Source: Atopsyche davidsoni (taxonomy: Eukaryota; Arthropoda; Insecta; Trichoptera; Hydrobiosidae). From it: a stretch of DNA of 64,000 bases. How positions within the stretch are numbered: the stretch's first letter is position 1; the number at the start of each line of letters is the position of its first letter. The translations under genes and the position numbers were made by a program. The stretch is taken from contig JAILWY010000020.1 in NCBI GenBank assembly GCA_022113835.1, positions 6,047,501 through 6,111,500 of the forward strand. The letters are read 5' to 3'. The notes under the pieces were generated by a model. The model had not been told where the DNA came from. It saw only the letters and a program-made list of their open reading frames with translations, and made no database searches. Shown here piece by piece: positions 18,011-28,574 of the stretch.

Positions 18011-19195
18011 TATGCAGTGCTTCAAAATTCACGGTACCATTTAATTAAGCGACTCCCGACCACAAAAGATTTTAAACCATCTTTTTTATGTATGTTTTGT
18101 AAGCTTGTGTTGTAATTAAATGATATGGTTTCTTGGGTGTTGAGCATCTTGAAGTTATTGAATCTATGAATAAAATAATTTTTGGAAGAAAATAAGATTT
18201 TGCGACTCTGAAAGGTGGGAAGAGTTGCGAGGCGTTGAAAATTTTAGTCTGGCGTTTGATTTGCATAGCAACAGTAGAAATTGGACTACACCTGTCGAGA
18301 TTTGTTGCAAGAAGAAAATTAAAAGGGAAAATCAAAAGCAACACATCACATATACCTTTTAAGTTCCCGAGCTTTTAAAGTATAAATGACCTTGTTGGCT
18401 TAAATTTGATTCCCGTCCCAAATTAAAAAATTAGCGTCAAAGCATTTTATTTATCACTTCGTTATAAACTGAAAGCTGATGATGTTTAATTTCATACTAA
18501 ATTATACAATATTTACAGCAATAATGTAGTGTTAATTTTCAATACGTAATGACCGATGATAAATATATTTAAAATCTACATTTATTACGTATACAGGTTA
18601 ATTGCATTTTTATTGTGTTTTGTATTAATGAATTCACACAAAAAACACGACGAGAAAAATCTTTGTCCATAGGTGGGATATGAACATGCAACCCGCATAA
18701 ATATATGCTTTCCGACCATTGATTACACACATGCATAAAACGATTATAAATAACATCTATCTATCTATATAAGCAAAAAAAAATATCTATAAAAAAAATC
18801 TATTTTTTTATATAAAATACCCAATAACTTATAGCATTTATATATTTTACCATTTCGATCAGAGTCTCTAGACCCTGCGTGGTTAGACACTAACACAGAT
18901 GTGTCAATACTTCCTGAATAATAATTATGAATTTATTAAATTCAACTGCTCCAAGTCGCAATAATTAAAACATTAATAATTCTCGGAAATATTCAGAAGC
19001 TAAATTTATACAAGAATCGACGCTTTTACGTGACTGAATTCACTAGTTTTTAAATAATTTCAAATTAAATTTATCGTGAAAATAGCAGCAATACATAATC
19101 CGAAACGTTGAATTGATTAATTAAACTTGACAAGTCTTAATAATACCCAAGTCCAGATATAATTTTACAAATTATTTTCACAGTAAGATTAGTTA
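18011..19195. other. AT-rich, no gene recognised
   Basis: GGTTTCTTGGGTGTTGAGCA at about 18128-18147 is a fragment of repeat F. A 90-codon minus frame (18072-18344) has no recognised domain. The remainder is low-complexity AT. Confidence 0.4.
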
Positions 19196-19199
19196 TTCA

Positions 19200-19320
19200 T
19201 AACATCCTTAAAAAATATTTTAAATAAAATACTTGAGTAATTTTTCTAGACGTTAATTTTTATTTGGTGACCGGTTTCGCCAGCCTTTCACGTCGGCATT
19301 ATCAAAATGAGTGGCGAAAC
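19200..19320 (-). mobile_element. Penelope terminal repeat (family A), solo copy
   Basis: AATAAAATACTTGAGTAATT, GGTGACCGGTTTCGCCAGCC and TTTCACGTCGGCATTATC. The hairpin keeps six pairs. No inverted partner within 3 kb. Confidence 0.6.
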
Positions 19321-19549
19321 TATTATTCTTAACATCTTGAGAAAAGTTTTGAAACTTCTAACATATCAAATATTCAAATTTGGTAGTGAAGCTATTTGTT
19401 TAGACAGTAAGTCTCTAAATTGAGAGTTTCCCGGTTCGACCCTCTCCCTGACAGGTGAATTCCAAACCGACGTAATTGGCCGCGGCCTTGTTCGGTCAAA
19501 GACGATTTATCTTGATATAGCATGAGTCTAGTTAATAGTTAATAAAAAG

Positions 19550-19685
19550 AAAGGCGCTCTTGCCGTTGGTAAAGAAGCGAAAGGTCTTCCTTTTAGGCCA
19601 CATTTTTATATATTTCATAAGTAGTGCTTCCATCAGCTGATTGCAGAAGGAAGTTCATTGAATAGACAGAAAATGTAAACACCCA
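19550..19685 (+). pseudogene. LINE reverse-transcriptase C-terminal fragment
   Basis: The peptide ALLPLVKKRKVFLLGHIF is the LL..KKRK..YLGH segment that follows the reverse transcriptase domain in insect RTE/jockey-like LINEs. It is followed by a shifted-frame trace of LQLIVQGK (CAGCTGATTGCAGAAGG). Only about 40 codons remain. Related fragments lie at 24.3, 40.2 and 42.6 kb. Confidence 0.6.
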
Positions 19686-19984
19686 ATTATCTAGGAGATT
19701 ACAAACTTATTCGAAGTACTCGCAAACGAAAATGTACGTAACTTCCTAAACGTGTGAGTCTTAAGCTCTCCGTATCCGATTGGCTAGTAGATCACAAGGT
19801 GTTTGTGAGTGTGAGCGCCTGTTGTTGAAACACGGATTAGTTGAAGATGGCATTGTGGAGCAGGAGCTGATGGAAGCATGCACGTGACGAGGCGGGAGCT
19901 CGAGCGGGCTCACTCGATATGAGGTCGTCGCCCTCGCCTATATATAGGGCCGCCCGGCGCGCGCACGGGGCCCGCGGTCAACGC

Positions 19985-20715
19985 CCGCCAGCTGATGCTG
20001 CAGCCGGCATCCGCGGGGGCTGTTCGTTACAACGGGACTAACGTTACAACGAGATTCGACTGCCGCTGAATGGAGCAGCTGATTTATCGATATATTGATT
20101 AGGAGTATTCCTCCCGGCTCTCCCCATTCTGATGCTGCAGCGGGCATCCGCGGGGGGTGTTCGTTACAACGGGATTCGACTGCTGCCGAATGGAGCAACT
20201 GATTTATCGATGAGTTGTTAGTAAAGGTCCAAGATTTGACTTGTTGGGTGGAGTATTCCTCCCAGCTCTCCTCATTCTGATACCGCAGCGGGCACCGCGG
20301 GAGGTGTTCGTTACAACGAGATTCGACTACCGCTGAATGGAGCAACTGATTTATCGATATATTGATTTGGAGTATTCCTTCCGGCTCTCCCCATTCTGAT
20401 ACTGCAGCGGGCATCCGCGGGGGCTGTTCGTTACAACGGGACTAATCGTTACAACGAGATTCGACTGTTGCCGAATGGAACAGCTGATTTATCGATATAT
20501 TGATTTAAAGTATTCCTCCCGGTTCTTCCCATTATTGTGCCACATCGGGGGCACCGCGGAGGTTGTTCGTTACAACGGGATTAATCGGATCAACGAGATT
20601 CGACTGCTGCCGAATAGAGCAATTGATTTATCGATATATTGATTTCGGTTGAGTTGTTAGTAAAGGTCCAAGATTTGACTTGTTAGGTGAAGTATTCCTC
20701 CCGGCTCTCCCCATT
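19985..20715. repeat. Tandem satellite of about 120-147-bp units, five to six copies
   Basis: The anchor GTTCGTTACAACG occurs at about 20022, 20159, 20306, 20426 and 20565. Each unit has GCATCCGCGGGGG, CGAGATTCGACTGC, GAATGGAGCAACTGATTTAT, CGATATATTGATT and AGTATTCCTCCCGGCTCTCC. Units differ by indels such as AGTAAAGGTCCAAGATTTGA, present in two of them. The 158-codon minus frame over the array is a repeated translation (NQLLHSAAVESRCNEH) and not evidence for a gene. Confidence 0.85.
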
Positions 20716-21030
20716 CTGTTGCATGTGCGTGGCAGCCATTCTGTATCCCGAGCGTGTGTAAAGAATCGGTAATGGAGTAGTGGACTAGGAAATATTGTTG
20801 AAGTACATATGGGGGCTCATGCTATTGTTTATGCACTAGCTTGCTACAGAAGGAGCGTCAGATCTTAACGCCAGAGCTTTCTAAGGAAAAGATTATATAA
20901 TAATGCTATTAGGCAGCAGCAATAAGCAAACTTTTCCTTCCGATATAAAACTGCGGTGTAGAAGGACAAATGGTCAGTGAAATGGTCGCCAACCTCATCT
21001 AAGGGGAGGCACTTGATGAAGAAAAAGGGT
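20716..21030 (+). repeat. Duplicated block shared with 50.14-50.44 kb, ending in LINE tail
   Basis: GTGTAAAGAATCGGTAATGG, AGTAGTGGACT, GATCTTAACGCCAGAGCTTT and AATGCTATTAGGCAGCAGCA occur in the same order at 50.19-50.35 kb. Both end in the GTCGCCAACCTC block (EMVANL). In both places the block follows CTCCC/CTCTC..CATTCTGTTGC. It behaves as one dispersed element, perhaps a LINE 3' region that picked up the satellite. Confidence 0.55.
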
Positions 21031-21300
21031 GGAGCAATTAATCTATCAATATATTATATTTATTTTGATTGAATTATTACCTCAATGGTTAGGTTTAAGT
21101 GGAGCAACTAATTGGGTAATTTATTTATCGATAAATTCATTTTGCTTGGCTTGTTGGCTAAGTAGCTCTCATGCGATCCCAGTCCTGACAGGTGAATTCC
21201 AAACAGATGTAATTGGGCTCACGACTGTTTCATATAAGTCAAAGATATTTTATGGGTCGATACTAATTGTTTCTCTAAGATATTTCTTCAGGTGCAGTAA
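21031..21300 (+). repeat. Diverged satellite-related segment
   Basis: GTGGAGCAATTAATCTATCA and AGTGGAGCAACTAATTGGG echo the satellite's GGAGCAACTGATTTATCGAT. CCTGACAGGTGAATTCCAAA at about 21184 is repeated at 19449. A 93-codon frame has no recognised domain. Confidence 0.4.
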
Positions 21301-21980
21301 GTACAGGTAAGTATAATTGAATATTTAATAAAACCGTATTCATTGATTTTATAGGTTACTTGTGAATATGGTTTCATATTTGAATCAGTTATCTAAAACA
21401 TTTTGAACTCTCGTGTTGTATATACACACAAAAAATTATAAAATTACACTCTCTGATATTATTAATCACATTTAATCTTGATTTCCCGGTCCTGAACTAA
21501 ACATATTTTAAAATAACAAGAGCCAATACTTGTGCGGTTGTGCCTGACTTGTAACACTCTGAACACCCATCAGCTCAATCTGACGCCTTTCAAACGAAAA
21601 GAAGCCTGGGTTTTAAGACATTAATTTAATTCATTTATTAGTTCATTGTCTCTTATTGAGATCGCATGTTGTTTTTAATTATTTTACGTACATTAAAGTG
21701 AAATTATATAACGCCTCGACACTTCCAGGTGTTGTCTATAAATGTCAGGTTAATACACCGGCGCTGTGCACCTAAAATTATAATATGGTAATAGACAATC
21801 GTAAATTAATTCAAGCCAATAAACTATGCATACTTTGATAAAAAAAAGAATGTATTTATGGAGGAAAACGCTCCCAAACGCGCGTAAACGTAATGATTTG
21901 TAGAATATTTTTTTTTTATTAATCACTATCAATATCTTAAGATAGAAGTTGTGATATAATTACTGGAATATTTGTTAATA
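21301..21980. other. AT-rich, nothing recognised
   Basis: No supported frame or repeat. Confidence 0.35.
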
Positions 21981-21984
21981 ATCT

Positions 21985-22021
21985 AGCGTTTCGGTAGCGG
22001 TACTGGGGGCCTTCTTCGTGG
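21985..22021 (-). ncRNA. Hammerhead-like motif
   Basis: On the minus strand: CGAAGAAGGCCCCCAGTACC, then GCTACCGAAACGCTAGA. The second box CGAAACG is intact, while box 1 is CGAAGAAG in place of CTGAAGAT. Pairing within stem II is partial (GGCCCC against GGTAGC is poor), so this is a decayed copy. Confidence 0.3.
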
Positions 22022-22128
22022 ACTTACAATGAAACGTAAGAATGTATAAAAAAAAAAAAACACATCACAACACGCAAGTACTCAGTATATGTATTAAACA
22101 ACGTCCGCATAAACCTACAAACACACAC

Positions 22129-22135
<7 letters not shown>

Positions 22136-22161
<26 letters not shown>
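22136..22161. repeat. (AT)n microsatellite
   Basis: Short AT repeat after a CACACACATATGTG run. Confidence 0.85.
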
Positions 22162-22631
22162 ATGTTTTCTCATATATTTCAATATGATATGAGTTCGTTG
22201 CCCTAAAATAATATTTCCAATCCCATATTACTGTACAAGCGCGAGCAGGAAGACTGGCTCGGGAGAGGAAGCCCTTCTGTAAATAGGGGAGTAATTGAAA
22301 AACTTGAGATTTCACTTACTTTGAACTTCACATGATGCCATACAAGCGAGTTCTAAGTTAATTTTAATAAATATTTTTTTTAATATCTCCCTCGCGCTAG
22401 AGCCTTCCCCGGAAATACGGCAGCCGCGACTACAGGGTGTCTCGAGTGTCGCTTCCTTACACGTGCGTCTCCTACACCCCCCCCAGTTTGTTGAATCGCC
22501 TAAATATAAAAAAACAAAGTCTTTGTACTCTCCACGTGTCCGTGCGAGACACTGATCTCAGATTATCCGGAAGACTGTCTACCGCTCGCGGTGATAGTGG
22601 TTTTGTTAATTCAGAATACTTTATACGGCAC

Positions 22632-23112
22632 CTAACCTTGCTTGGTGTCCTTCCCCCGTCTGCCACAAAAAAGGACCGTTTTACCTGGCGAAATCGTGTC
22701 ATTTAATTAATTTAATTGTCACTTTATTTTTCTATGTCGAAAGCTGATTTTTTTAAAGAGTATTAAAAAAACTATAAATTATATTTACATATTTTTTATT
22801 ATTTAATTAACGTCCAATTTCAGGGTAAAATAAAATCTCGAAGATATTGAAAAATTGAAAAAACTACTTTTGAATGCTTAGTACTCTTAGAACAGGGACA
22901 CGACGAATCTCCTAATTCCTACACTTCAATCGGAAATACACATATTTATCATATAAAAAGTAAATTTACAAGAAATAAAAATATATAATGTTCAGAAGAA
23001 GGGATGTGTCTAACTTTTTGCATTTAAATTTTTTTTATTGGTGCAGTCGATTTTTCGCAAAACGGATCAGAAAATGATTAAAAAAATCGAATATTGGACT
23101 TAGGCCCTTAAT
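22632..23112 (+). mobile_element. Family C element, copy 4
   Basis: CTTGCTTGGTGTCCTTCCCC, CGTCTGCCACAAAAAAGGAC and CCTGGCGAAATCGTGTC to CGATTTTTCGCAAAACGG and ATTGGACTTAGGCCCTTAA. The middle is shortened by a deletion near 22855 (the segment with AACCAAAGTTTG is missing). Confidence 0.65.
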
Positions 23113-24285
23113 CACACCAACATTTGCAATGTTTCTTACTAAGATATAGAAGAAAAAACCTCTCCATAAAAACTACATAATATTTATTATTGTTTTAAGT
23201 TTCGACGTTTTGGTCCCGCTACTGGAATTCATCAACTTCAAATGCCTGAAGACGTTTCAAATATCGGAATATAAAACAGGTGCACGACTTAACACCCAAG
23301 AACATAGTATTTAATACTAAGATTTGAGGTATTAGAAACATTAAAATTAACAAGCTAGCATGCTATCTTAAAGGATAATATTTTTTTTTTGGTCATTGAA
23401 GCCATTGGTCAAGAACAATCGACGTTCGGCTAAATCAACAATCGGGATCATACCGGGAACATTTAATCTAACTATGCTCCCGCCAATCACATTTGCCCGG
23501 AGCGGATGTCCCCCGCTCAGAGTGCGAGGGCCGACACGTGTCACAACCGAGGCTCCGAAAACACTCACTTCAACACACATTACCATTTATATAAATACAA
23601 TTTCTATTTATATACAGTGTGTTTCGAAAATAAATATTTTTTGATCGAAAATAAAAGTGGCCCTGTAGTATCGTCGTTTGTAATGCTGATGATCTCGAAT
23701 TACAATATAATACTAGCGATATATTTTTGTATCACTCGTTACCTGAAAGACACTCCACAGAATGGAGCCAGAAATTCACCGGATTCCTTAATTAAAAAAA
23801 AAAACCCATAAACACCTTAAATGTATAATATTGTGCTATAGGTATTATTTTTTTTATGTTCAATGTTTTAAGGCTGTATTTTATCCGGATTTAAAAAAAC
23901 CATTACGGATATGAATACTTCTGTTATCATCACTCTTTTTCCCCGCGGGGGGGGTGCATTAGTCGGGGGTCGGTTTGTTTCTAGGTCGTGGGCGGCTTGG
24001 GTAGGTCTCGAGGGGCGGGGGTGGTTAGCTGGCGAGGGGGGCGAAAAATTACGAACGTCAGACAACACGATTCGACAGAATCATTTTGACAATAAAATAT
24101 CGTTGAAATCGTCGTGTTTTTTCAACTGCTGCAGCACAAACCCCTGCCAATTGAAATGAGTTGAACGACACAGTAATTGGACTTCCGTCATCAGTGGCGT
24201 GTGGAGACTCCGATATCGCGGCAAGCAGTTAGGCTCAATGAACCTAATAAATCACTACCACGAATGTATTGTATAACTTGTTTAC
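23113..24285. other. No recognised gene
   Basis: 23197-23250 on the minus strand resembles the ribozyme-like motif (GAAGTTGATGAATTCCAGTA, GCGGGACCAAAACGTCG). Frames at 23396-23644, 23506-23811 and 23911-24159 lack recognised domains. A G-rich patch lies at 23940-24050. Confidence 0.4.
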
Positions 24286-24289
24286 TAAA

Positions 24290-24705
24290 ATTCATAAGGG
24301 CAACCTATGCTTTATTGCTTGTATGGATATATTCTTCTTCTCTTGCTTCCCCGCATAGGAGGTTGGTAACCATTTCCCCAAACATGTCTCCAGCCACTGG
24401 CGCAAATTCCGTACCCACGTGAACTTCCTTCTTCCGATGTCCCCTTTTCCTACGATATTTCCTAGTGACAAGCAGCTGGAGAGCTGGACAAGCAAAATAG
24501 GAGACCTTTCGCTTCTTTACCAATGCCAAGAGTTCCCTTTCATTGCGCATTCTGTGAAAGAAAGACTCTCACTTGTGACGTGGTCAGTCCATGATAAGGA
24601 TTCTCCTATGCAGCCGCATTTAGTAGCTGTCTTGATTGTCCAAGCTTCGACTCCATAAAGGAGAACTGAGACGACATGACATTTGGTGAATCTCCATGGT
24701 ATGGA
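24290..24705 (-). pseudogene. LINE reverse-transcriptase C-terminal region, frameshifted
   Basis: The minus strand yields, in order, RFTKCHVVSVLLYGVEAWTI, SWTDHVTSESLS, RNERELLALVKKRKVSYF, then (other frame) GKGDIGRRKFTWVRNLRQWL and finally FGEMVTNLL.GEAREEEYI. This is the standard ending of insect LINE reverse transcriptases (LLYG.EAW, W.D.VTNE.VL, KKRK..Y.GH, GKRGIGR...WLRN.R.W). Several frameshifts separate the blocks. The catalytic YADD part is not present. Confidence 0.8.
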
Positions 24706-24711
24706 CATACA

Positions 24712-25050
24712 TACATAGGGTGTCCAGACAGAGCATCGGGTATTTGTTGGTTCAGTAAAACAAAAACTACTAGTAATCAAGTATTTTTTTCTATTGTTGA
24801 TTATAAGAAAGCAAAATGGAAAATTATTTCGAAAAGATGATGTTATCCAGATCTGATTAAATGCTTCACTCAGTACTTTGGTTTAAAAAAAAGTCTAGTA
24901 TTGCAAGTCACACAATATTTTATTGGCATAATAAGTACGTCGGTTCACTCGTAGGGTGTGATTGTTAAAAATTCTCGATTAATTGCAGTGGCTCGTTAGC
25001 ACAAAAGTCAGTGCACCATCCGTGTAAGCTTGAAGATGTGATACTCTTTT
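24712..25050 (+). mobile_element. Composite mariner end plus family T core
   Basis: ATAGGGTGTCCAGACAGAGC at about 24717 is a mariner-type end next to TA. From 24835 (TCCAGATCTGATTAAATGCT) to 25045 the sequence parallels 13000-13187. It includes a family T core (24950-25045) that stops at the same base before the B box. Confidence 0.55.
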
Positions 25051-25231
25051 TGAGATATACAACGCTGTACCCTATATATATATAAAAGATACAACGCTGA
25101 AGTTCAGTAAGTTTTTTAAATGAGCAGCGTCTATTTAAAATTCGAGTATTCAGCCAAACATATGTTCAAACGCTATTGCATCGTTCATCGAATACGTCAT
25201 TCTGTGACGGGCTACATTTCAACATTTCTAG

Positions 25232-25261
<30 letters not shown>
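25232..25261. repeat. (AT)n microsatellite
   Basis: About 30 bases of AT dinucleotides. Confidence 0.9.
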
Positions 25262-25262
<1 letters not shown>

Positions 25263-25264
25263 AA

Positions 25265-25555
25265 AATTTCATACAAAATATGGTCGGAATAGTGTTTTAA
25301 CTTCGTCTCGGTCATTAGGCTTCAATTCTTGTGTTAATCGAATTCTGTAAGCACGGAAACACAGATCTTTAGTTAGTATACGCTGTAGAGAGCTTCTTGA
25401 AATTTGCAATTCTTGTCCACGACGCCGAAGTGAGGTTCCTGGATTGTCACCGACACTCCGATATTGACATTTGAACGGCTTGTTTTTGGACGACCAGTGT
25501 GTTTAGCATATCCAACGAATCCAGTGATCCCTGATTTTTTCAATTAATCTATATA
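25265..25555 (-). pseudogene. Mariner transposase N-terminal fragment (helix-turn-helix)
   Basis: The minus strand gives RSVGDNPGTSLRRRGQELQI, SRSSLQRILTKDLCFRAY and RIRLTQELKPNDRDEV. This is the second helix-turn-helix of Tc1/mariner transposases (RSV.ENP.TS.RRRSQ.L..S..SLQRIL.KDL...PYKIQL.QELKP.D). The frame is open in this stretch but broken on both sides. The catalytic domain is not found downstream on this strand, where an AT repeat and the family T composite lie instead. It probably belongs to the same family as 12726-12985. Confidence 0.78.
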
Positions 25556-25577
25556 TATATATATATGTGTGTATGTA

Positions 25578-25609
<32 letters not shown>

Positions 25610-25612
25610 AAA
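25550..25612. repeat. Compound (AT)/(GT) microsatellite
   Basis: ATATAT, then TGTGTGTATGTATG, a GT run of about 16 bases and ATATATATATAT. Confidence 0.9.
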
Positions 25613-25619
25613 TAGATGG

Positions 25620-25840
25620 AAAACAAATATGATTCCTCGCAGCCGGCGGGCGAGCCCCCCCAGCAGCGGTGCCACAACACGGGCGCCCACGTTGCCCCAG
25701 TCCCCCGCCGCCCCGCGTCCTTGGGCCAGGGTTCAAGGCAGGTCACGGGGCGGGGGCGCAGATGGGGGCGGATGTGGGGGCGCAGGTGGGGGCGGGGGCG
25801 GGGGCGGACACGTGCTGTCTGAGCGGCGGTGTTGTTAATA
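25620..25840. other. GC-rich block with G-quadruplex-type run
   Basis: 25745-25807 contains repeated GGGGGCG units (GGGGGCGCAGGTGGGGGCGG). Proline/arginine- or glycine-rich frames on all tracks reflect composition and not protein coding. Confidence 0.6.
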
Positions 25841-25894
25841 AGTATTTATTTTTTTCAGCATCAAAAAACATCAAAAAAAAAATTACATTTACAT

Positions 25895-26240
25895 TTATTA
25901 AAACACACTTTAAGCGGGTACCGAATTGACTAAACTGATGTGGCAAAGTTCGCGTAAAATTGCGCGTGCGAAATCTAGTCCGTACACTCTTTGATTTGCA
26001 CTTTTTTCCTTGCGTTTAGCAACTCCGAGTTAATTGTGAGATTTTTGTAAATAAATTAAATGTTATTGTTACATAATAGCTTATATTATATTTTAAGCGG
26101 GTAACCAAATTGAATAAACTGATGTGCGAAGCGGACGAAATTCGCGTAAGATTGCACGTGTGAAATCTAGTCTATACACTCTTTGATTTGCACGTAGTCA
26201 AATAAATCGTTTCCAATAAAATGTTGAACCGCCTTAGTGT
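25895..26240 (+). mobile_element. Family E (TTAA MITE), two partial tandem copies
   Basis: ACACACTTTAAGCGGGTACC at 25903 and TTTTAAGCGGGTAACC at 26092 start two copies of the left part of family E. Both run through ATTGACTAAACTGATGTG / ATTGAATAAACTGATGTG and ACACTCTTTGATTTGCAC. The right terminal repeat is missing from both. Confidence 0.6.
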
Positions 26241-26499
26241 GTGAAAATGTTAAAATATAAATATAGCATAATCATTTCTCGACATAGCAAATAATTGAAG
26301 GCCACGTGGTTTCCGACTTTGCATAGGTGCGCTCGAATGCAGGCTATTAGCATGAAATGACGAAAATTTAAATCCAGATCAACTGTTGAACAATGTTGAG
26401 AAGGCCATTTTTTTTTTAAGGATAATAAATTCTCTACTTCTATTATCTTAAATTAAATTGTTATAAATTAAAAGTTATACATAACTTAAACATATTTCC

Positions 26500-26725
26500 A
26501 ATACACCCTACTGGAATGTGTTCGCATGCTTCTATCAGATAAACATAGATTTTCTTCGGTGTTGTGCTTCTTCTTCATCAAGTGCCTCTCCTCATAGGAG
26601 GTTGGCGACCATCTTACCGAGCATATACTCATGCTGAACCAGTGTTCGTGGGTCCTTCTACACAGCAGTTTTATATTTGACGTAAAAATTTGCGTATTGC
26701 TGCTGCCCAATAGCATTATTATACA
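26500..26725 (-). mobile_element. LINE-tail-like block (minus)
   Basis: The complement holds GGTAAGATGGTCGCCAACCT, AGTATATGCTCGG and GGGCAGCAGCAATACGCAA, the same order as at 17.2 and 50.3-50.8 kb. The 76-codon frame is a shadow of this block. Confidence 0.5.
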
Positions 26726-26882
26726 TCCTTTAGATCAGGAACAGTAGCAGGAGCCCCCTCACCTTGAAAAGTTCAATAATTCCAATGGGGGTTGTGCTAC
26801 ACAGTAATACGCCTCATTCAACCTTTCGGTTCATAAGATAAATAAGTTAAATAAGATATTTGCACAATCTTCAGGAATGGCC

Positions 26883-26916
26883 CTGAAGATGGTCCCAAAA
26901 GCGGGAGCGAAACGTC
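26883..26916 (+). ncRNA. Hammerhead-like motif, best-conserved core
   Basis: CTGAAGA, one extra T, GGTCCC AAAAGC GGGAGC as stem-loop II (five or six pairs with one mismatch), then GAAACGTC. Box 1 fits CTGANGA and box 2 fits GAAA. ACGT is self-complementary, and the following C is the expected cleavage-site base. Downstream is GAGCCAACACCC, like the CAACTCAACACC after the motif at 6.0 kb. This layout is known from Penelope-like elements, where the tiny stem III pairs between tandem copies. Confidence 0.5.
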
Positions 26917-27344
26917 GGAAGACACGAGCCAACACCCGCACCGCTATTGCTGGCAGGCACGGAAGAAGGGCTGGAAGTTCTCCGAGATCGTTGTGTGCAC
27001 ACATTATACTCGTTTAATCAATAATATCTATCCGGTATCGCCGTCCCTGTCTGGCGCGCCCCGCCCGCCCACCGGCCCCCTCCGGCAGCAATAATAAACA
27101 ACATTACCTCCACTATTAGCTTTATTTCCCTTTCTTTTACGACACTCCTTAATGGTGTAATTTAAAGAATCGGTTTGGCGCAGCCGCGTTATGGCAACCG
27201 GGCGTGTTTAAAATAGAAAATACATAACCAAAAAAAAACACAATATTTCTGGTATTATCATAAAATTTATGATGTAGCGTAAAAATTAAAATTGACTGAA
27301 ATTATTTCAACATAAGTCACTTTGAGGGTTCGAAGTCTTTTAGC
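26917..27344. other. No recognised gene
   Basis: A GC-rich pocket (27050-27085, GCGCCCCGCCCGCCCACCGG) sits in AT-rich DNA. No frame is supported. Confidence 0.35.
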
Positions 27345-27354
27345 CAATCGGCTA

Positions 27355-27555
27355 TTTATATGTATGTATTACCCATTACGGGTTTATTGGTTCATATGTT
27401 GAGTACGGAAGTGATTCGTTAGTACAAGGGTTAGTACACCGGCCATGTAAGCCAGGGGATGTGGGTTCAAATCCCACACAAATCACGATGATATTTTTCT
27501 GAGAGTTTCTTTAAATCATCTTCTATGTGCCTCATCATATTAGTAATTATATAAA
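27355..27555 (+). mobile_element. Family T copy with clear core
   Basis: A residual inverted end (TATTACCCATTACGGGTTTA) precedes TTGGTTCATATGTTGAGTAC. The core 27409-27485 has AAGTGATTCGTTAGTACAAG, ACCGGCCATGTAAGCCAGGG and GGTTCAAATCCCACACAAAT. The 3' part ends at CATATTAGTAATTATA. This is one of the copies showing inverted-end sequence upstream of the core. Confidence 0.7.
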
Positions 27556-27560
27556 ATCAA

Positions 27561-28570
27561 TAAATCTATTTTTACCACAGTATTCTTTATACCGTTTTTT
27601 TTTAACTTTTAAGCTGCGATTTAAGCTCGGTTTACTATAATTTTCCTTTCTTTTAAATGTTAATTTATAATTACAACTTGTGGCTGTAGAACAGATTATT
27701 TAATACACGAAGTTTTGTAAATTATGTTTAACAATATATCAAGTTATGTGACAGATTAATTGAATGAATATAAATATAATACCACAATAAATTTCGCGAA
27801 AATATATTGACGACTATAAATAAATAAATAAATATATGTATATATCCGTATAGTCGAATAGTTTATAACATTTTTATTTATGTTGTTGATCTTGGGAATG
27901 TGTGTGATGGTGTTAAATTTTACAATCAACAATAAATAAAGTTTTAATATGAAGGTGACAAGACGATGATTGTTTTAGATTCTTGAAGCACCTCAACACC
28001 CAAGAACCCAAATAAACTCAACTTTTACTGTATATATATTCACATATATGAATATTTACGAGTATTGATATTTATTCACTTTTCTGTCAATAGCTTGAAA
28101 TAGTTAATAATTTAAAAATATAAGCGTCTTATAAGAGACAACTACTACCGAGTCAACAATCGATAATAATGAATATCAGTATTATTTTTTTAATATTTAA
28201 AACAAATTTAACAAAAATACATGTGCAAAAAAGCAAATTTCATGTTATAAATCATGAAAATACGTAAAAATTCAAATGTGTGGCCTAGAAACGAAAAAAA
28301 AACTGTTTACTAACAGAAAAACACGTTTCATAGGAAGGGGAATTGCCTTCCACGTTGGGAAATGAATCTCAAACATTGCGTCCGCGCATGGCAACAACAG
28401 CCATGGAGTATCACAAATCAAACCAGGCTGCCGTGGATGTTTTACTTTTGTCACATCTATCAATTCATGACCACAGTTTATCGCCAAGCTGTAACAAAAT
28501 AAAAAAATCATTTCATTTTAATATATCAACCTTTTCGGAGTGATTTTGAGGGAAAACGCGATAACAACAG
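27561..28570. other. AT-rich, nothing recognised
   Basis: The frames at 28272-28543 on both strands lack motifs. CACCTCAACACCCAAGAACC near 27990 is a repeat F trace. Confidence 0.4.
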
Positions 28571-28574
28571 TTAT

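Noticed and set aside
19938..20414. 158-codon minus-strand frame as a gene
   Set aside because: It is the translation of tandem satellite units. It begins and ends within repeats and has no domain.
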